DNA of 64,000 nt from Sinorhizobium saheli (GTDB lineage Bacteria; Pseudomonadota; Alphaproteobacteria; Rhizobiales; Rhizobiaceae), in NCBI RefSeq assembly GCF_001651875.1, contig NZ_LNQB01000062.1, positions 31,663 to 95,662 of the forward strand, given 5' to 3'. A model generated the notes under the pieces. That model searched no databases and was not told the origin of the DNA. It saw nothing but the letters and a program-made list of their open reading frames with translations. This document shows, piece by piece, positions 26,908 to 36,712 of the stretch (position 1 is the stretch's first letter; each line of letters starts with the position of its first letter). The position numbers were made by a program, and so were the translations under genes.

Positions 26908-27897
26908 ATGTCGAAGCAGACCGAGCCAACCCCCGTCACCGTGCTTACAGGCTACCTTGGCGCGGGCAAGACCACCCTTTTGAACCGCATCCTCACCGAA
27001 CCGCACGGCAAGAAATTCGCGGTCATCGTCAATGAATTCGGCGAGGTGGGGATCGACAATGATCTGATCGTCGATGCGGACGAAGAAATCTTCGAAATGA
27101 ACAACGGCTGCATCTGCTGCACGGTGCGCGGCGACCTTGTCCGCATCATCGAAGCGCTGATGCGCCGCCGGGACCGGTTCGACGGCATACTCATTGAAAC
27201 GACCGGCCTTGCCGACCCCGCGCCCGTGGCGCAGACCTTCTTCGTCGATGAAGACGTTCGGTCAAAGACACGCCTCGATTCGATCATCACCGTTGTCGAT
27301 GCCAGGCATCTCCTCGGCGAGATCGACCGGGCGCATGAGGCGCAGGAACAACTGGCATTTGCAGATACCATCATCCTTAACAAGATCGATCTCGTAACGG
27401 AGGAGGCGACAACCTCCGTCGAAGAGCGGATTCGGCGCATTAATCCGACAGCCGGCATTCTGCGCTCCGAGCGCTGCAATCTCGATATTGCGAGCCTTTT
27501 GGATCGAAAAGCCTTCGATCTCGACCGCATCCTGGAGGTCGAACCCGACTTCCTCGATGTGGAACATGGGCACGAACACGACGAGCATGTGACGAGTTTC
27601 TCACTCGTCGAGCGCATGCCGATGGATCCGAACAAGTTCTTCAATTGGCTTCAGAAAACAGTCCAAAACTTCGGCATGGACATGCTGCGCATGAAGGGGA
27701 TCATCTCGTTTGCCGGCGATGATGACAGATATGTGGTTCAGGGTGTGCACATGCTGATGGAAGGCGATCATCAACGTCCCTGGAAGGTCGGCGAAGAGCG
27801 TGTGACGCGCCTCGTCTTCATCGGGCGCAACCTTCCGAGGGACATCCTTAGCGACGGCTTCTCCAGTTGCCGCGCGACCCGAGAAGCCGCCGAGTAA
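26908..27897 (+). CDS. COG0523 (CobW-family) zinc metallochaperone GTPase
   Basis: The 329-residue GTPase has Walker [10 protein letters not shown], the metal motif [16 protein letters not shown] and G4 NKID. A histidine-rich loop ([10 protein letters not shown], about residues 215-225) separates the GTPase and C-terminal domains, and the ending RNLPRDIL is typical. GAGGAG lies near the ATG. It is transcribed divergently from aztABC across the candidate Zur site and is followed by aztD after 51 bases. It probably hands zinc to essential enzymes during shortage. Confidence 0.92.
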   Translation: MSKQTEPTPVTVLTGYLGAGKTTLLNRILTEPHGKKFAVIVNEFGEVGIDNDLIVDADEEIFEMNNGCICCTVRGDLVRIIEALMRRRDRFDGILIETTGLADPAPVAQTFFVDEDVRSKTRLDSIITVVDARHLLGEIDRAHEAQEQLAFADTIILNKIDLVTEEATTSVEERIRRINPTAGILRSERCNLDIASLLDRKAFDLDRILEVEPDFLDVEHGHEHDEHVTSFSLVERMPMDPNKFFNWLQKTVQNFGMDMLRMKGIISFAGDDDRYVVQGVHMLMEGDHQRPWKVGEERVTRLVFIGRNLPRDILSDGFSSCRATREAAE

Positions 27898-27948
27898 CCG
27901 GGTGCAAACCTCCAATCGGAACAGCGTCAAGACTAAGGAAGGAATCCT

Positions 27949-29184
27949 ATGAGATTGTCTCTCACCCGAAATCGCCTACTGACGGCAACGGCGGCGACCC
28001 TCGTGTTTGCGGCCCAGGGCGCGCTCGCCGAAGACCACGAAACGCAAGCAGCTTGGCGGATCTTCGTCGCCGATCATACGCAGCCGGTCGTTCGGGCCAT
28101 CGACTTTTCTGACGGCAAGGAACTCGGCCGGTACGATTTGAAGGGCTATGCGGCATTGACGGCGAGCGCGTCCGGACAGACGGTGTTTGCGACGCAGTCG
28201 GATCATGACGTCGTGCATGTCATCAAGACCGGCATCGAGTTCTCCGATCATGGTGAGCATCGCGACCTCGGTGTGTCGGACGTTGCGCTTCTCCCGGTAA
28301 CTTTCGAGGGAAAGCGCCCGGTCCATGTCGTGCCCCACGACGACCACGCGATCCTGTTTTACGATCGTGACGGCAAAGCCGACATTATCGACGAAGAGGC
28401 GCTGCTGGAGGGCAAGGCCAAGGTCCGCACGATCGATGCAACCAAACCCCATCACGGTGTTGCAGTCGCCTCAGGACGCTACGTGCTGATGTCGGTACCG
28501 GACACTGGGATCGAGACGAAGCCGGACGAATTGCCGCCGCGCGTCGGTCTGCGTGTGGTCGATGAAAAGGGCCAGCAGGTCGGCGATGTGGCCAAATGCA
28601 CCGACCTTCATGGTGAGGCGACCTCAGCGCGCCTCGTCGCCTTTGGCTGCAAGGAGGGTGTCCTCGTTGCTCTCCCTGGCGGTATCGACGGGCCGAAGCT
28701 GGAAATGCTTCCCTATCCCGCTGATTTACCGAAGGGTTATACGGGAACCCTGTTGGGCGGCAAGGCGATGCAGTTCTTTCTCGGCAACTATGGCGAGGAC
28801 AAGGTCGTGCTCATCGACCCGGACAATGCGCAACCGTTTCGATTGATCGAACTTCCGACCCGGAGGGTCGATTTCCGGCTTGATCCCGCGACGCCGCGCA
28901 ATGCCTACATCCTGACCGAGGACGGCGATCTCCACGTGCTGGACGTGATCGAGGGCGAGATCGTTCGCAAGGGCAAGGTCACCGAGCCCTATAGCAAGGA
29001 TGGCCATTGGCGCGACCCCCGTCCACGTCTGGCCGTGGCCGACGGTCAGATAGCAATCACCGACCCGCGGCACTCGCTCGTCCGAGTCATCGATGCCGAA
29101 ACCCTCAAGGAGACACGCACGATCGCAGTCGAAGGCCAGCCGTTCTCGATCGTCGCTATCGGTGGTTCGGGCGCATCGCACTGA
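27949..29184 (+). CDS. aztD: Periplasmic zinc metallochaperone AztD-like (beta-propeller)
   Basis: The 411-residue exported protein has a signal peptide ending AQGALA, then repeated strands of a seven-bladed propeller with histidine-containing turns (SDHDVVHV, SDHGEHRD, VVPHDDHAI, TKPHHGVAV). These features fit AztD, which in Paracoccus transfers zinc directly to AztC. An AAGGAA site precedes the ATG. With AztABC across the divergent promoter it completes an Azt system. A stem-loop follows the stop. Confidence 0.88.
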   Translation: MRLSLTRNRLLTATAATLVFAAQGALAEDHETQAAWRIFVADHTQPVVRAIDFSDGKELGRYDLKGYAALTASASGQTVFATQSDHDVVHVIKTGIEFSDHGEHRDLGVSDVALLPVTFEGKRPVHVVPHDDHAILFYDRDGKADIIDEEALLEGKAKVRTIDATKPHHGVAVASGRYVLMSVPDTGIETKPDELPPRVGLRVVDEKGQQVGDVAKCTDLHGEATSARLVAFGCKEGVLVALPGGIDGPKLEMLPYPADLPKGYTGTLLGGKAMQFFLGNYGEDKVVLIDPDNAQPFRLIELPTRRVDFRLDPATPRNAYILTEDGDLHVLDVIEGEIVRKGKVTEPYSKDGHWRDPRPRLAVADGQIAITDPRHSLVRVIDAETLKETRTIAVEGQPFSIVAIGGSGASH

Positions 29185-29197
29185 AGCGACGACGCGG

Positions 29198-29227
29198 GGT
29201 CCGGAACTGGAACTGCAGTTCCGGACC
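29198..29227 (+). terminator. Stem-loop after aztD
   Basis: GGTCCGGAACTG (29198-29209) and CAGTTCCGGACC (29216-29227) form a perfect 12-bp stem with a 6-base loop, 14 bases after the aztD stop. There is no clear T-run, so it may be a weak terminator or a 3' end protecting hairpin between aztD and the Fur-family gene. Confidence 0.6.
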
Positions 29228-29247
29228 ATTCTAAACCTGTTCCGGAG

Positions 29248-29667
29248 ATGAAGATGCCGCCGGCGATCCATGCCGAAGACCTGAAGCTGACCAAGAATCA
29301 GAGCCTGGTGCTCGCGGTGTTGCAATCGTCCGAGCAACCGCTTAGCGCCTACAGTATCCTCGATCGTCTGCGCGAACACGGACTGAAGGCGCCGCTCCAG
29401 GTCTATCGAGCGCTCGACAAATTATTGGACACAGGCCGAGTCCATCGTCTGGAGAGCATGAACGCGTTTGTCGTCTGCTGCCACTCCCGCCGCGGACAAA
29501 TCCATCCGCGGATCACGGCTTTCGAGATCTGCGAGGCCTGCGGCAGGGTCAACGAATTCCACGATACCAGGATCGAGGATGCGCTGACGCGCCACGCGAG
29601 GGGCAGCGGCTTCAAGATCAGGACCACGACCATTGAGGTCCATGGCCTCTGTGCCGAATGCCGTTAA
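29248..29667 (+). CDS. zur: Fur-family regulator, probably Zur
   Basis: The 139-residue protein has the Fur winged helix ([20 protein letters not shown], then [18 protein letters not shown]) and a C-terminal metal domain with two structural cysteine pairs (CEAC and CAEC). Its place within the zinc locus and the compact form suggest Zur rather than Fur. The start could be the ATG at 29248 or 29254. It should bind the inverted repeat between aztA and the GTPase when zinc is plentiful. Confidence 0.85.
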   Translation: MKMPPAIHAEDLKLTKNQSLVLAVLQSSEQPLSAYSILDRLREHGLKAPLQVYRALDKLLDTGRVHRLESMNAFVVCCHSRRGQIHPRITAFEICEACGRVNEFHDTRIEDALTRHARGSGFKIRTTTIEVHGLCAECR

Positions 29668-29732
29668 CCCGCAACAGGGGTCAACGCTCCTCCGCCCGAT
29701 TTGTGTGTTACTTCCTAAAGGATCTGCAACCG

Positions 29733-30935
29733 ATGAAGAAACTCCCTGTCACCGTCTTGTCCGGATTTCTCGGCGCCGGAAAAACAACTCTCCTCAATCA
29801 TATCCTTGCCAATCGCGAAGGCATGCGCGTCGCGCTCATCGTCAACGACATGAGCGAGGTCAATATCGACGCCGCGCTCGTGCGCGATGGCGGCGCCAAT
29901 CTCTCGCGCACGCAGGAACAACTGGTCGAGATGACCAATGGCTGCATCTGTTGCACGCTGCGCGACGATCTGCTGAAGGAAGTCCGCGCGCTAGCCGAAC
30001 AGGGCCGGTTCGATTACCTGTTGATTGAATCGACCGGCATCGCCGAGCCGCTGCCTGTCGCAGCGACCTTCGACTTCCGTGATGAAAGCGGCCAAAGCCT
30101 GTCGGACGTGGCAAGGCTCGACACGATGGTGTCCGTTGTCGACGCCGCAAACCTGCTGAAAGACTACAGTTCCGCCGACTTCCTGTCCGACCGCGGCGAG
30201 ACGGCCGGCGACGGAGACAACCGCACCATCGTCGATCTTCTGGTCGAGCAGATCGAGTTCGCCGACGTCGTGATCCTCAACAAGATCAGCACGGCCACTC
30301 CGGAAGAACGCGACGCGGCGCGCAAGATCATCGTTGGCCTCAATCCTGATGCCAAGGTCATCGAAGCCGATTTCGGCAAGGTCGACATGAATGAGGTTCT
30401 GGGTACCGGCCGGTTCAACTTCGCTAAAGCCGAGACGCATCCGCTCTGGTTCAAGGAACTGCATGGCTTCAATGACCACATCCCCGAGACGGAACAATAC
30501 GGCATTCGCTCCTTCGTCTATCGGACGAAGAAGCCCTTCGACCCCATGCGGTTCCAGGCATTCATCGACAAGTCGTGGCCCGGCGTCGTGCGCACCAAGG
30601 GGTTTTTCTGGCTGGCCACTCGGCCGCACTACGTGGGTGAAATCAGCCAGGCGGGCGCGCTGGTGAGAACGGGTAAGATGGGCCTGTGGTGGTCATCGAT
30701 TCCGAGGGAGCAATGGCCCCAGGACCCAGGCTTCCTGCAGACGATGAAGCCTTATCTCGATCCGGTCTGGGGTGACCGGCGGCAGGAGATCGTCTTTATT
30801 GGCGCTAATCCGATGGACGAAGCGCAAATCCGGGCGGAGCTCGATGCCTGCCTGATCGATAGCCCAGCCTTCCTTCCGGACCTCTGGCGCAATCTGGCTG
30901 ACCCTTTTCCGAGTTGGGATCGCCGCGCGGCCTAA
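29733..30935 (+). CDS. COG0523 GTPase, ZigA-like zinc chaperone
   Basis: The 400-residue G3E GTPase has Walker [32 protein letters not shown] and G4 NKIS. The larger C-terminal domain ([31 protein letters not shown]) matches the ZigA/YeiR-type long subgroup known from zinc-starvation regulons. I use the ATG at 29733, just before the P-loop region, with AAAGGA upstream. It follows the zur gene by 65 bases and is the third such GTPase in 8 kb. Confidence 0.92.
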   Translation: MKKLPVTVLSGFLGAGKTTLLNHILANREGMRVALIVNDMSEVNIDAALVRDGGANLSRTQEQLVEMTNGCICCTLRDDLLKEVRALAEQGRFDYLLIESTGIAEPLPVAATFDFRDESGQSLSDVARLDTMVSVVDAANLLKDYSSADFLSDRGETAGDGDNRTIVDLLVEQIEFADVVILNKISTATPEERDAARKIIVGLNPDAKVIEADFGKVDMNEVLGTGRFNFAKAETHPLWFKELHGFNDHIPETEQYGIRSFVYRTKKPFDPMRFQAFIDKSWPGVVRTKGFFWLATRPHYVGEISQAGALVRTGKMGLWWSSIPREQWPQDPGFLQTMKPYLDPVWGDRRQEIVFIGANPMDEAQIRAELDACLIDSPAFLPDLWRNLADPFPSWDRRAA

Positions 30936-31043
30936 GGTCTGATGGTCTGCGGCTCCGCCAACTTCACGCAGAAATGAAGAAGTCTGCTTGGCGCGCAAGC
31001 AATGGACATTCCATGTGTGATCGGCGGGCGACCGCTCTGGTGA

Positions 31044-31112
31044 AGGTTTTTCGATGCGGGCCGCGGCGCGACGGTGGCGGCTGGGCCTGTGTCGGCCCGC
31101 GTTGAAAAACCT
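31044..31112. repeat. Long imperfect inverted repeat (possible IS91 oriIS)
   Basis: The arm 31044-31063 (AGGTTTTTCGATGCGGGCCG) pairs with 31093-31112 with 18 of 20 matches and a 29-base loop. It lies about 270 bases beyond the transposase stop, on the side where IS91 elements have the origin end cut by the HUH transposase. It could also be a strong terminator for the zinc operon read-through. Confidence 0.55.
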
Positions 31113-31147
31113 CCCAAGGAGGAGGCCGCGGGGGCTGGGTGGAGCGC

Positions 31148-31384
31148 CTATGGGGAAAGCGTGCGCCTGCGGTTGTTCAAGGTGGCCATCGGTGGGAGCG
31201 TCAGCCGCAGAAGGGTTGCCGCGAAGGCTTGCAATGAGACGATCGGGATCGGGGTCGCAGGTCTTTCGCAGGCTGGCATCGGCGGTTTTGCAGTGTGCTG
31301 GGTTGCTTGGGGCAGACCGGCGCCACCCCGGAACGCATCGCAGATCCCGGCCGGCGTTGGCTGATGTGACATGCGTTTCGTCAT
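31148..31384 (-). CDS. Small protein coupled to IS91 transposase
   Basis: The ATG at 31384 overlaps the transposase stop (ATGA), and the frame encodes 78 residues (MTKRMSHQPTPAGICDAFRG, ending NNRRRTLSP) rich in proline and basic residues. No family is recognised. The overlap suggests translation, but it may simply be a chance frame within the element. Confidence 0.3.
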   Translation of the reverse strand: MTKRMSHQPTPAGICDAFRGGAGLPQATQHTAKPPMPACERPATPIPIVSLQAFAATLLRLTLPPMATLNNRRRTLSP

Positions 31385-32574
31385 GCGGCGTCCTTTCGGG
31401 GTGGCGCGCGGGATCTGGGTTGCTGGCCACGGCGGAAGATCTCGACGATGCGCATCGGGCCGGCGCAATCCGGGCATGGCTCTCTCAAGGTGAGCGGGGT
31501 TCTGTCGGTGTTTGGCGCGTCATCGTGGAACGGCGCGTCCACCCCGAGCAGTGTCCTGATCTTCGCGACATTGGCCTTGCGCCCCGCACCGGCGAGCAGG
31601 CCGTAATGGCGGATGCGGTGGAATCCGTCCGGCAGCACGTGGATCAGGAAGCGGCGGATGAACTCGTCGGTGGTTAGCCGCATCACCTTCTGCCGGTCAC
31701 CGGTCTTGATGCGGTAATCCTTCCAGCGGAATGAGACCGTCTCGGCATCCGCGCTGATCAGGCGGCTGTTGGAGATGGCGACGCGGTGGGTGTAGCGGCT
31801 GAGATAGGCCAAGACCGCCTCGGGGCCGCCGAACGGGGGCTTGGCATAGACGACCCATTCGGATTTGCGCAAGCGGGCAAGCCAGGCGGCGAAGGGATCC
31901 GCCTCGGCGAGCCCGGCCAGATCCGCGAAGAAGGACAGATCGCCGGATTGATGCAGTGCCATCAGGCCCTCAAGGAATAGTCGCCGGAACAGACGCGACA
32001 GAACTTTTACGGGCAGGAAGAAGCCGGGGCGACATGCGATCCAGCGCGTGCCATCCGGCGACAGCCCGCCACCAGGCACGATGATGTGCACATGCGGGTG
32101 ATGGGTCAGCGCCGATCCCCAGGTGTGCAGCACGCTGGTCAGGCCGATGCGCGCGCCAAGGTGCCGGGGATCGGCGGCGATCGTGATCAGCGTCTCGGCC
32201 GACGCCCGAAACAGCAGGTCATAGACCGCCTTCTTGTTCCAGTAGGCGATCTGCGCGATCTCGGCCGGCAGGGTGAAAACCACGTGGAAATACTCGACGG
32301 GTAGCAGGTCTTCGGCACGGGCGGCCATCCAGTCCCGCGCCGCGGGTCCCTGGCACTTGGGGCAGTGCCGGTTCTTGCAGGAGTTGTAGGCGATGTGCTG
32401 GTGGCCGCATTTGGCACAGGCCGCCACATGCCCGCCGAGCGCCTCGGTTCGGCAGGCTTCGATCGCCGCCATGACCTTGAGCTGGGCCAAGCTGACATGC
32501 CCGGCATTGGCCCGCCGCCACGCCGGGCCATAGGCACGGAAGATGTCGGCGATCTCCAGTCTTGGCCGGATCAC
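31381..32574 (-). CDS. IS91-family HUH transposase
   Basis: The 397-residue protein has an N-terminal zinc ribbon (CAKCGHQH, CKNRHCPKCQ), the metal-binding HUH motif in HHPHVHIIVPGGG, and the conserved YLSRYTHRVAISN with the catalytic tyrosine region, followed by VSFRWKDYR. It ends with another cysteine pair (CPDC). The start is a GTG at 32574, 10 bases after the original integrase stop. The reading frame is intact, so it may be active even though the integrase is not. Confidence 0.93.
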   Translation of the reverse strand: MIRPRLEIADIFRAYGPAWRRANAGHVSLAQLKVMAAIEACRTEALGGHVAACAKCGHQHIAYNSCKNRHCPKCQGPAARDWMAARAEDLLPVEYFHVVFTLPAEIAQIAYWNKKAVYDLLFRASAETLITIAADPRHLGARIGLTSVLHTWGSALTHHPHVHIIVPGGGLSPDGTRWIACRPGFFLPVKVLSRLFRRLFLEGLMALHQSGDLSFFADLAGLAEADPFAAWLARLRKSEWVVYAKPPFGGPEAVLAYLSRYTHRVAISNSRLISADAETVSFRWKDYRIKTGDRQKVMRLTTDEFIRRFLIHVLPDGFHRIRHYGLLAGAGRKANVAKIRTLLGVDAPFHDDAPNTDRTPLTLREPCPDCAGPMRIVEIFRRGQQPRSRAPPRKDAA

Positions 32575-32584
32575 CGCACCGGCG

Positions 32585-33474
32585 CTACTCCAGTCCGCGT
32601 CGGAGCGTTTGGTCCCGCAGCTTCTTCAGGGTCTCGAACGGGCTGACGGTGTCGCGGATCGTCTTGGTGGCGACATGGGTATAGCGCGGGCGGTGGTCGT
32701 CAGCTTGGCGTGTCCGAGAAGGACCTGGATCACCCGAACATCGGTGTTCGCTTCCAAAAGGTGGGTGGCAAAGCAGTGCCGCAGGGTATGCAGCGTCGCG
32801 GGCTTGGCGATACCGGCCAGGCTCTTGGCGGCGGTGAAGGCGCGGTTGAGCTGTCGCGGCGAGATCGGATTGATCTTCGGCTTGCCGGGAAACAGCCAGC
32901 CCTGCGGCCGCGCCTCGCGCCAGTAGTCGCGCAAGAGTTCCAGCAGCGCGGGCGACAGCATCACCTTGCGGTCCTTCTGCCCCTTGCCCTGTTCGACATG
33001 GATCAGCATCCGGTCGCTGTCGATGTCGCTGATCTTCAGGTTGCAGACCTCGGAGGCGCGCAGTCCGGCGCCATAGGAGATGCTGAGCGCCGCCCGATAC
33101 TTCAGGCCCGGCCCCGGAGCGGCCATCAGCAGGTCGGAAACCTCCTCGATGCTCAGCACCACCGGCAACTTCCGCGGCTGCCGCCGGAACTGCATATGCC
33201 GCTTCATCTCCTCGCGGCCGCAGGTGGTGGCGAAAAAGAACCGCAGCGCCACGATGCGGGCGTTGAAGGTCGTCGGCGTGACGCCGGCGTTGGTCATGTG
33301 CAGTTGGTAGGCGCGCAGGTCATCGGCTGTGGCGGTGTCCGGTGACCGCTTGAGAAACCCGGCGAAATCCTTGATCGCCCGAATATGGGCCTGCTGGGCT
33401 TTGTCGCCCAGCCCACGGATGCGCATGTCTTCGATCATCCGCTCGCGCAGCGGGGTGGTCCTCTCCTCCGTCAT
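32585..33474 (-). pseudogene. Tyrosine recombinase/integrase, frameshifted before the catalytic tyrosine
   Basis: The protein has a SAM-like N-terminal domain and the catalytic residues R (GAGLRASEV), HxxR (HTLRHCFATH) and H (LLGHAK). After LTTTAR the frame changes because two extra bases (GC) sit near 32685. The shifted product ends RSARSRP and lacks the R-Y-T-H-V motif with the nucleophilic tyrosine; removing the two bases restores RYTHVATKTIRDTVS through to a stop at 32585. GGAGG precedes the ATG at 33474. In this form it cannot catalyse strand cleavage. Confidence 0.85.
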
Positions 33475-33504
33475 GGGAACCTCCTGTCTGAAGATTGAGA
33501 ACAC

Positions 33505-33901
33505 CCAATCGTCAGCCAGGACGGCAAACCCGCAAATGCACGGCGTTCAGATCATTGCTGCACCCTCACCACGGGCGCCAGTGCCGCGCGAGCGGCTTCG
33601 TCCCTGGGTGGAAAGCGGAGCTTGGAGAGCCAACTGCTGAGTGACAGCAATGCGCGCGGAAGCGGACATTGCAGCCGAGCCCGTAACGGGCGCATTTGCA
33701 CGCCGCACAGCCCGCGATTTCTGCTCAGTCTCAACACACTGGCTGGCGTTTAAGAACGTCCAGTCCAGTATGGCCCGGTCGACAACCAAGGCGCTCCGAA
33801 GGGCGTTGCGGTTTGAAGGCGACGCAGCCTCTTGGGATCAGGGTGTGCCGGATTGCTACCAGAAATCCCGCAGGTCTTCACCGCCGGCAATGGCCTGATT
33901 C
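33505..33901. other. Intergenic region without a supported gene
   Basis: The 397 bases between the IS91 integrase and the hydrolase gene hold only overlapping short frames on both strands without family features. One end of the IS91 element should fall here. I see no inverted repeat or RNA gene. Confidence 0.5.
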
Positions 33902-34636
33902 TTAGCGGATCTTCCGAGTACTGTACTCACATCGGTGCAAGTCCTTGCGGGAAAGCCACTCTTTGATTGTCTCGAAAACTCTTTGTGGCTGTTCGAAGGG
34001 AAGCAGATGACCAGCATCTTCTATGATCACGGATTCGGCGTCCCGCATCATCCCTGCAATGGCATCGTGCGTGACGGCTGTCGACAAACGATCTTCTGAA
34101 CCGGTAATCAGCAACACCGGAAACTCGAACGTGCCCAAGTATGTAGTCGCATCGGGTCTCACGAGCAGTGCACGGTTCTGCCGCTCGTGCATCTCAGGCG
34201 GACAATCTTCGACCACTTCTTGAATACGAAACACCAAATCCGCGTTCCGCATACTTGCGGCCGAGATCACTTTCGGAATCCAACCACGCGCGTAAGCAAT
34301 CATGTCAGCATTCGCTTCTGCGATGCGGGCCTCGCGCTGTGCGGCTTCATGTACATCTGGGCCTTCGGCATTCGTACTCGCGAGAACCATGGCCCGGATG
34401 CGTTCTGGTGCCTGGCGGCCGATTTCCATGGCTACGCGACCACCCATCGAATGTGCCAGGACAATCAACTCTCCATGTGCTTCGGACAGCGCGCGTGCTG
34501 CCATCCCTTCCAAGGTGGTATCGCTGCTTGTATCGGCCACGTGCACGGTTGTTCCCTCGCATTTCAACGCATCCGCGATGGTGCTCCAGGTGCGAGCATC
34601 AGACATGATGCCCGGAATGGTTACGATTGTTGTCAT
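33902..34636 (-). CDS. Alpha/beta hydrolase
   Basis: The 244-residue hydrolase has the nucleophile serine in LAHSMGGRVA, an acid residue in ITGSEDRL and histidine in EDAGHLLPFEQP, the standard triad order. The oxyanion strand is TIVTIPGIMSDARTW. I use the ATG at 34636 directly before it. No signal peptide is present. It is the first gene past the IS91 element and points away from the catabolic genes' main strand, beside the beta-oxidation fusion gene. Substrate unknown; an ester, lactone or thioester is possible. Confidence 0.85.
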   Translation of the reverse strand: MTTIVTIPGIMSDARTWSTIADALKCEGTTVHVADTSSDTTLEGMAARALSEAHGELIVLAHSMGGRVAMEIGRQAPERIRAMVLASTNAEGPDVHEAAQREARIAEANADMIAYARGWIPKVISAASMRNADLVFRIQEVVEDCPPEMHERQNRALLVRPDATTYLGTFEFPVLLITGSEDRLSTAVTHDAIAGMMRDAESVIIEDAGHLLPFEQPQRVFETIKEWLSRKDLHRCEYSTRKIR

Positions 34637-34732
34637 GGTTTGATCTCCGCCTCGGGAAGCAATTGTGAGTGAACCTTCACGCGCGAGGGTGTGCCAAGAT
34701 CGAAACAACGCTGAAACGGAGTGGCTGGATAC

Positions 34733-36712
34733 TTATGGAGCATCAGTCGCTTGCAGTGCTTCGCTTCCCGACATGTACATGGGCCCGCCGCGATGGCGGG
34801 GAAAGCCATAGCCTGAGACCATCACAACATCGATATCGGCGGCGCTTTCGGCAATTCCTTCGGCAAGAAGCGCCTCGCCCTCCTGCTGCATCACTCTGAT
34901 GATCCGCCGAATGATCTCCCCGTCCGAAAATCCCCGGACGGTCGAAGCTGTCCTTACCCTCTCGTCCTCGATGATGCGCGTGACTGCCGGATCGGTTTGG
35001 GGCTCGCCTGTACTGTAATCGTACCAGCCTTTCGTCGCCTTACGTCCCAATCGTCCAAGCTCGCACAGCCTGTCTGATATGTGGCAGTACGGCTGCGACC
35101 TGTCTCGCGTCGCGCGAGCGGCCCTGCGCTGCGCCCAGGCAATATCAAGTCCGCTCAGGTCCTGGACCGCGAAGATGCCCATGGGGAAACCGAACGCTTT
35201 AATGGCGCTATCGATCTGTGCCGGTAAAGCCCCCTCGAGAAGCATGAACTCGCAGTCCCGCCGATAGGCGGCCAGGATCCGGTTGCCGATGAAGCCATGG
35301 CAGACGCCCGACACCACAGCAATTTTTTTCAGCCGCTTGGCAAGAGCCGAGCCGGTCGCCAGGGCGCGATCATTCGTGCGCTTGCCGCGGACGATTTCCA
35401 ACAGCTTCATGACGTGGGCGGGTGCGAAAAAGTGCAGACCAAGCACCCTGGCTGGGTCGGCCGTCGTTTCTGCCAAGGCGTCGACGTCGAGGTAGGACGT
35501 GTTGGTCGCCAGAACTGCCTCGGGCGGCATGACCGCATCAAGTTGAGCGAACACCTGTTTCTTGACGTCGACATCCTCAAACACCGCCTCGATCACGAGG
35601 GGGCAGGCGGACAGCGAGACGTAATCGTGTGTCGCCGTCAGCCGTTCGAGAGCGTCGTCTGCCTGCGTCAGCGTGATCGCGCCCCGCGCAGCGCTTGCCT
35701 GCAGGGTCTCCAGAACCCGCTGCCGCGCCGCCGCAACTGTAGCCTCGTCCCGCTCGAGCAAGCTTACGGCGGTGCCTGACAGGAGCAGCGCGACCGCGAT
35801 GCCGGCGCCCATGGTGCCGCCGCCAACGACACCCACGTGAGAAAGATCCGCTGGTTCGGCCTTGATGGCTGCAAGGCTCTTGCCCGCATTCCGTTCCGAG
35901 AAGAAGGCGTAGCGAAGAGCCGCGGCCTCTTCGGAAGCAACGAGCCTCAGGAAACGCTCCCTTTCCTTCCTCAAGGCGTCGCGGCCCGAGAGGGAAATAC
36001 TCTCGCGAACGGCCTCCAAGGCTTCCAGTGGCGCCTGCGCACCTCTCGCCTTTCGGGCGAGCGCCGTTGCGGTCGAATTCCAATCGACCGTCTCCGCATC
36101 CGGGCAGGGCCGATCGACCAACGGTGTAGGCATGGGGTGGGTCAGCAGCTCGCGCGCGAGCGCTTCTGCAGCTTCCAACAGATCACCTTCGGCGATGCGA
36201 TCGACGAGCCCGATCTTCAGGGCCCGATCGGCATCAATTGGCTTGCCGCTCGTCACGAGTTCGACGGCATCAGCGATCGGCACCAGTCTCGATAGGCGCA
36301 CGGTACCGCCAGCGCCGGGGATCGTGCCCAAGCTCACCTCGGGCAAACCGAGCTTCGTTCCTGGGTCGGCGATCCTTGCGTGGCAGCCGAGCGCCAACTC
36401 CAATCCTCCGCCGAGGGCCGTTCCATGAATTGCTGCAATCCACGGCACGCGCGCGCCTTCGATCGCCTCTATCACTTCCGGCAGGATCGGCGCCTGCGGC
36501 GGCTGCCCCAGTTCGCGAATGTCGGCGCCGGCCGCGAAGGTTCGACCGGCGCATCGCAGAACCACGGCTCTGACGGCCGCATCCTCTTCCACTGCGTGCA
36601 CCGCATCGATGAGACCCGCCCTGACGACGTGGCTCAACGCGTTGACCGGCGGATTGTCGATGGTGACGATCGCGAGCCCGTCGCGGCATTCGTAGCTGAC
36701 AAAGGATGTCAT
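34733..36712 (-). CDS. Fused enoyl-CoA hydratase/3-hydroxyacyl-CoA dehydrogenase
   Basis: This FadJ-like multifunctional protein (659 residues) has an N-terminal crotonase domain (about 1-190; ALGGGLELALGCH oxyanion region, LPEVSLGTIPGAGGT) and an NAD-binding 3-hydroxyacyl-CoA dehydrogenase domain (VGVVGGGTMGAGIA, about residue 293 on), then a C-terminal dehydrogenase domain. It would convert an enoyl-CoA to a 3-ketoacyl-CoA. It ends just after PRHRGGPMYMSG, where homologues usually continue for about 35-40 residues, so the extreme C-terminus seems shortened. GAGGACTT precedes the ATG at 36712. It is divergent from the operon starting at 36971. Confidence 0.88.
   Translation of the reverse strand: MTSFVSYECRDGLAIVTIDNPPVNALSHVVRAGLIDAVHAVEEDAAVRAVVLRCAGRTFAAGADIRELGQPPQAPILPEVIEAIEGARVPWIAAIHGTALGGGLELALGCHARIADPGTKLGLPEVSLGTIPGAGGTVRLSRLVPIADAVELVTSGKPIDADRALKIGLVDRIAEGDLLEAAEALARELLTHPMPTPLVDRPCPDAETVDWNSTATALARKARGAQAPLEALEAVRESISLSGRDALRKERERFLRLVASEEAAALRYAFFSERNAGKSLAAIKAEPADLSHVGVVGGGTMGAGIAVALLLSGTAVSLLERDEATVAAARQRVLETLQASAARGAITLTQADDALERLTATHDYVSLSACPLVIEAVFEDVDVKKQVFAQLDAVMPPEAVLATNTSYLDVDALAETTADPARVLGLHFFAPAHVMKLLEIVRGKRTNDRALATGSALAKRLKKIAVVSGVCHGFIGNRILAAYRRDCEFMLLEGALPAQIDSAIKAFGFPMGIFAVQDLSGLDIAWAQRRAARATRDRSQPYCHISDRLCELGRLGRKATKGWYDYSTGEPQTDPAVTRIIEDERVRTASTVRGFSDGEIIRRIIRVMQQEGEALLAEGIAESAADIDVVMVSGYGFPRHRGGPMYMSGSEALQATDAP

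Larger units (their letters stand above)
31040..33500 (-). mobile_element. IS91-family (HUH) insertion element with integrase gene
   Basis: The unit contains an integrase pseudogene, an IS91-type transposase and a short coupled gene, all on the minus strand, then a long stem-loop at 31044-31112. This composition matches IS91 relatives that carry a phage-type integrase before the transposase. IS91 elements move by rolling-circle replication and make no target duplication, so the outer limits cannot be set by repeats; the coordinates are approximate. Confidence 0.7.
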
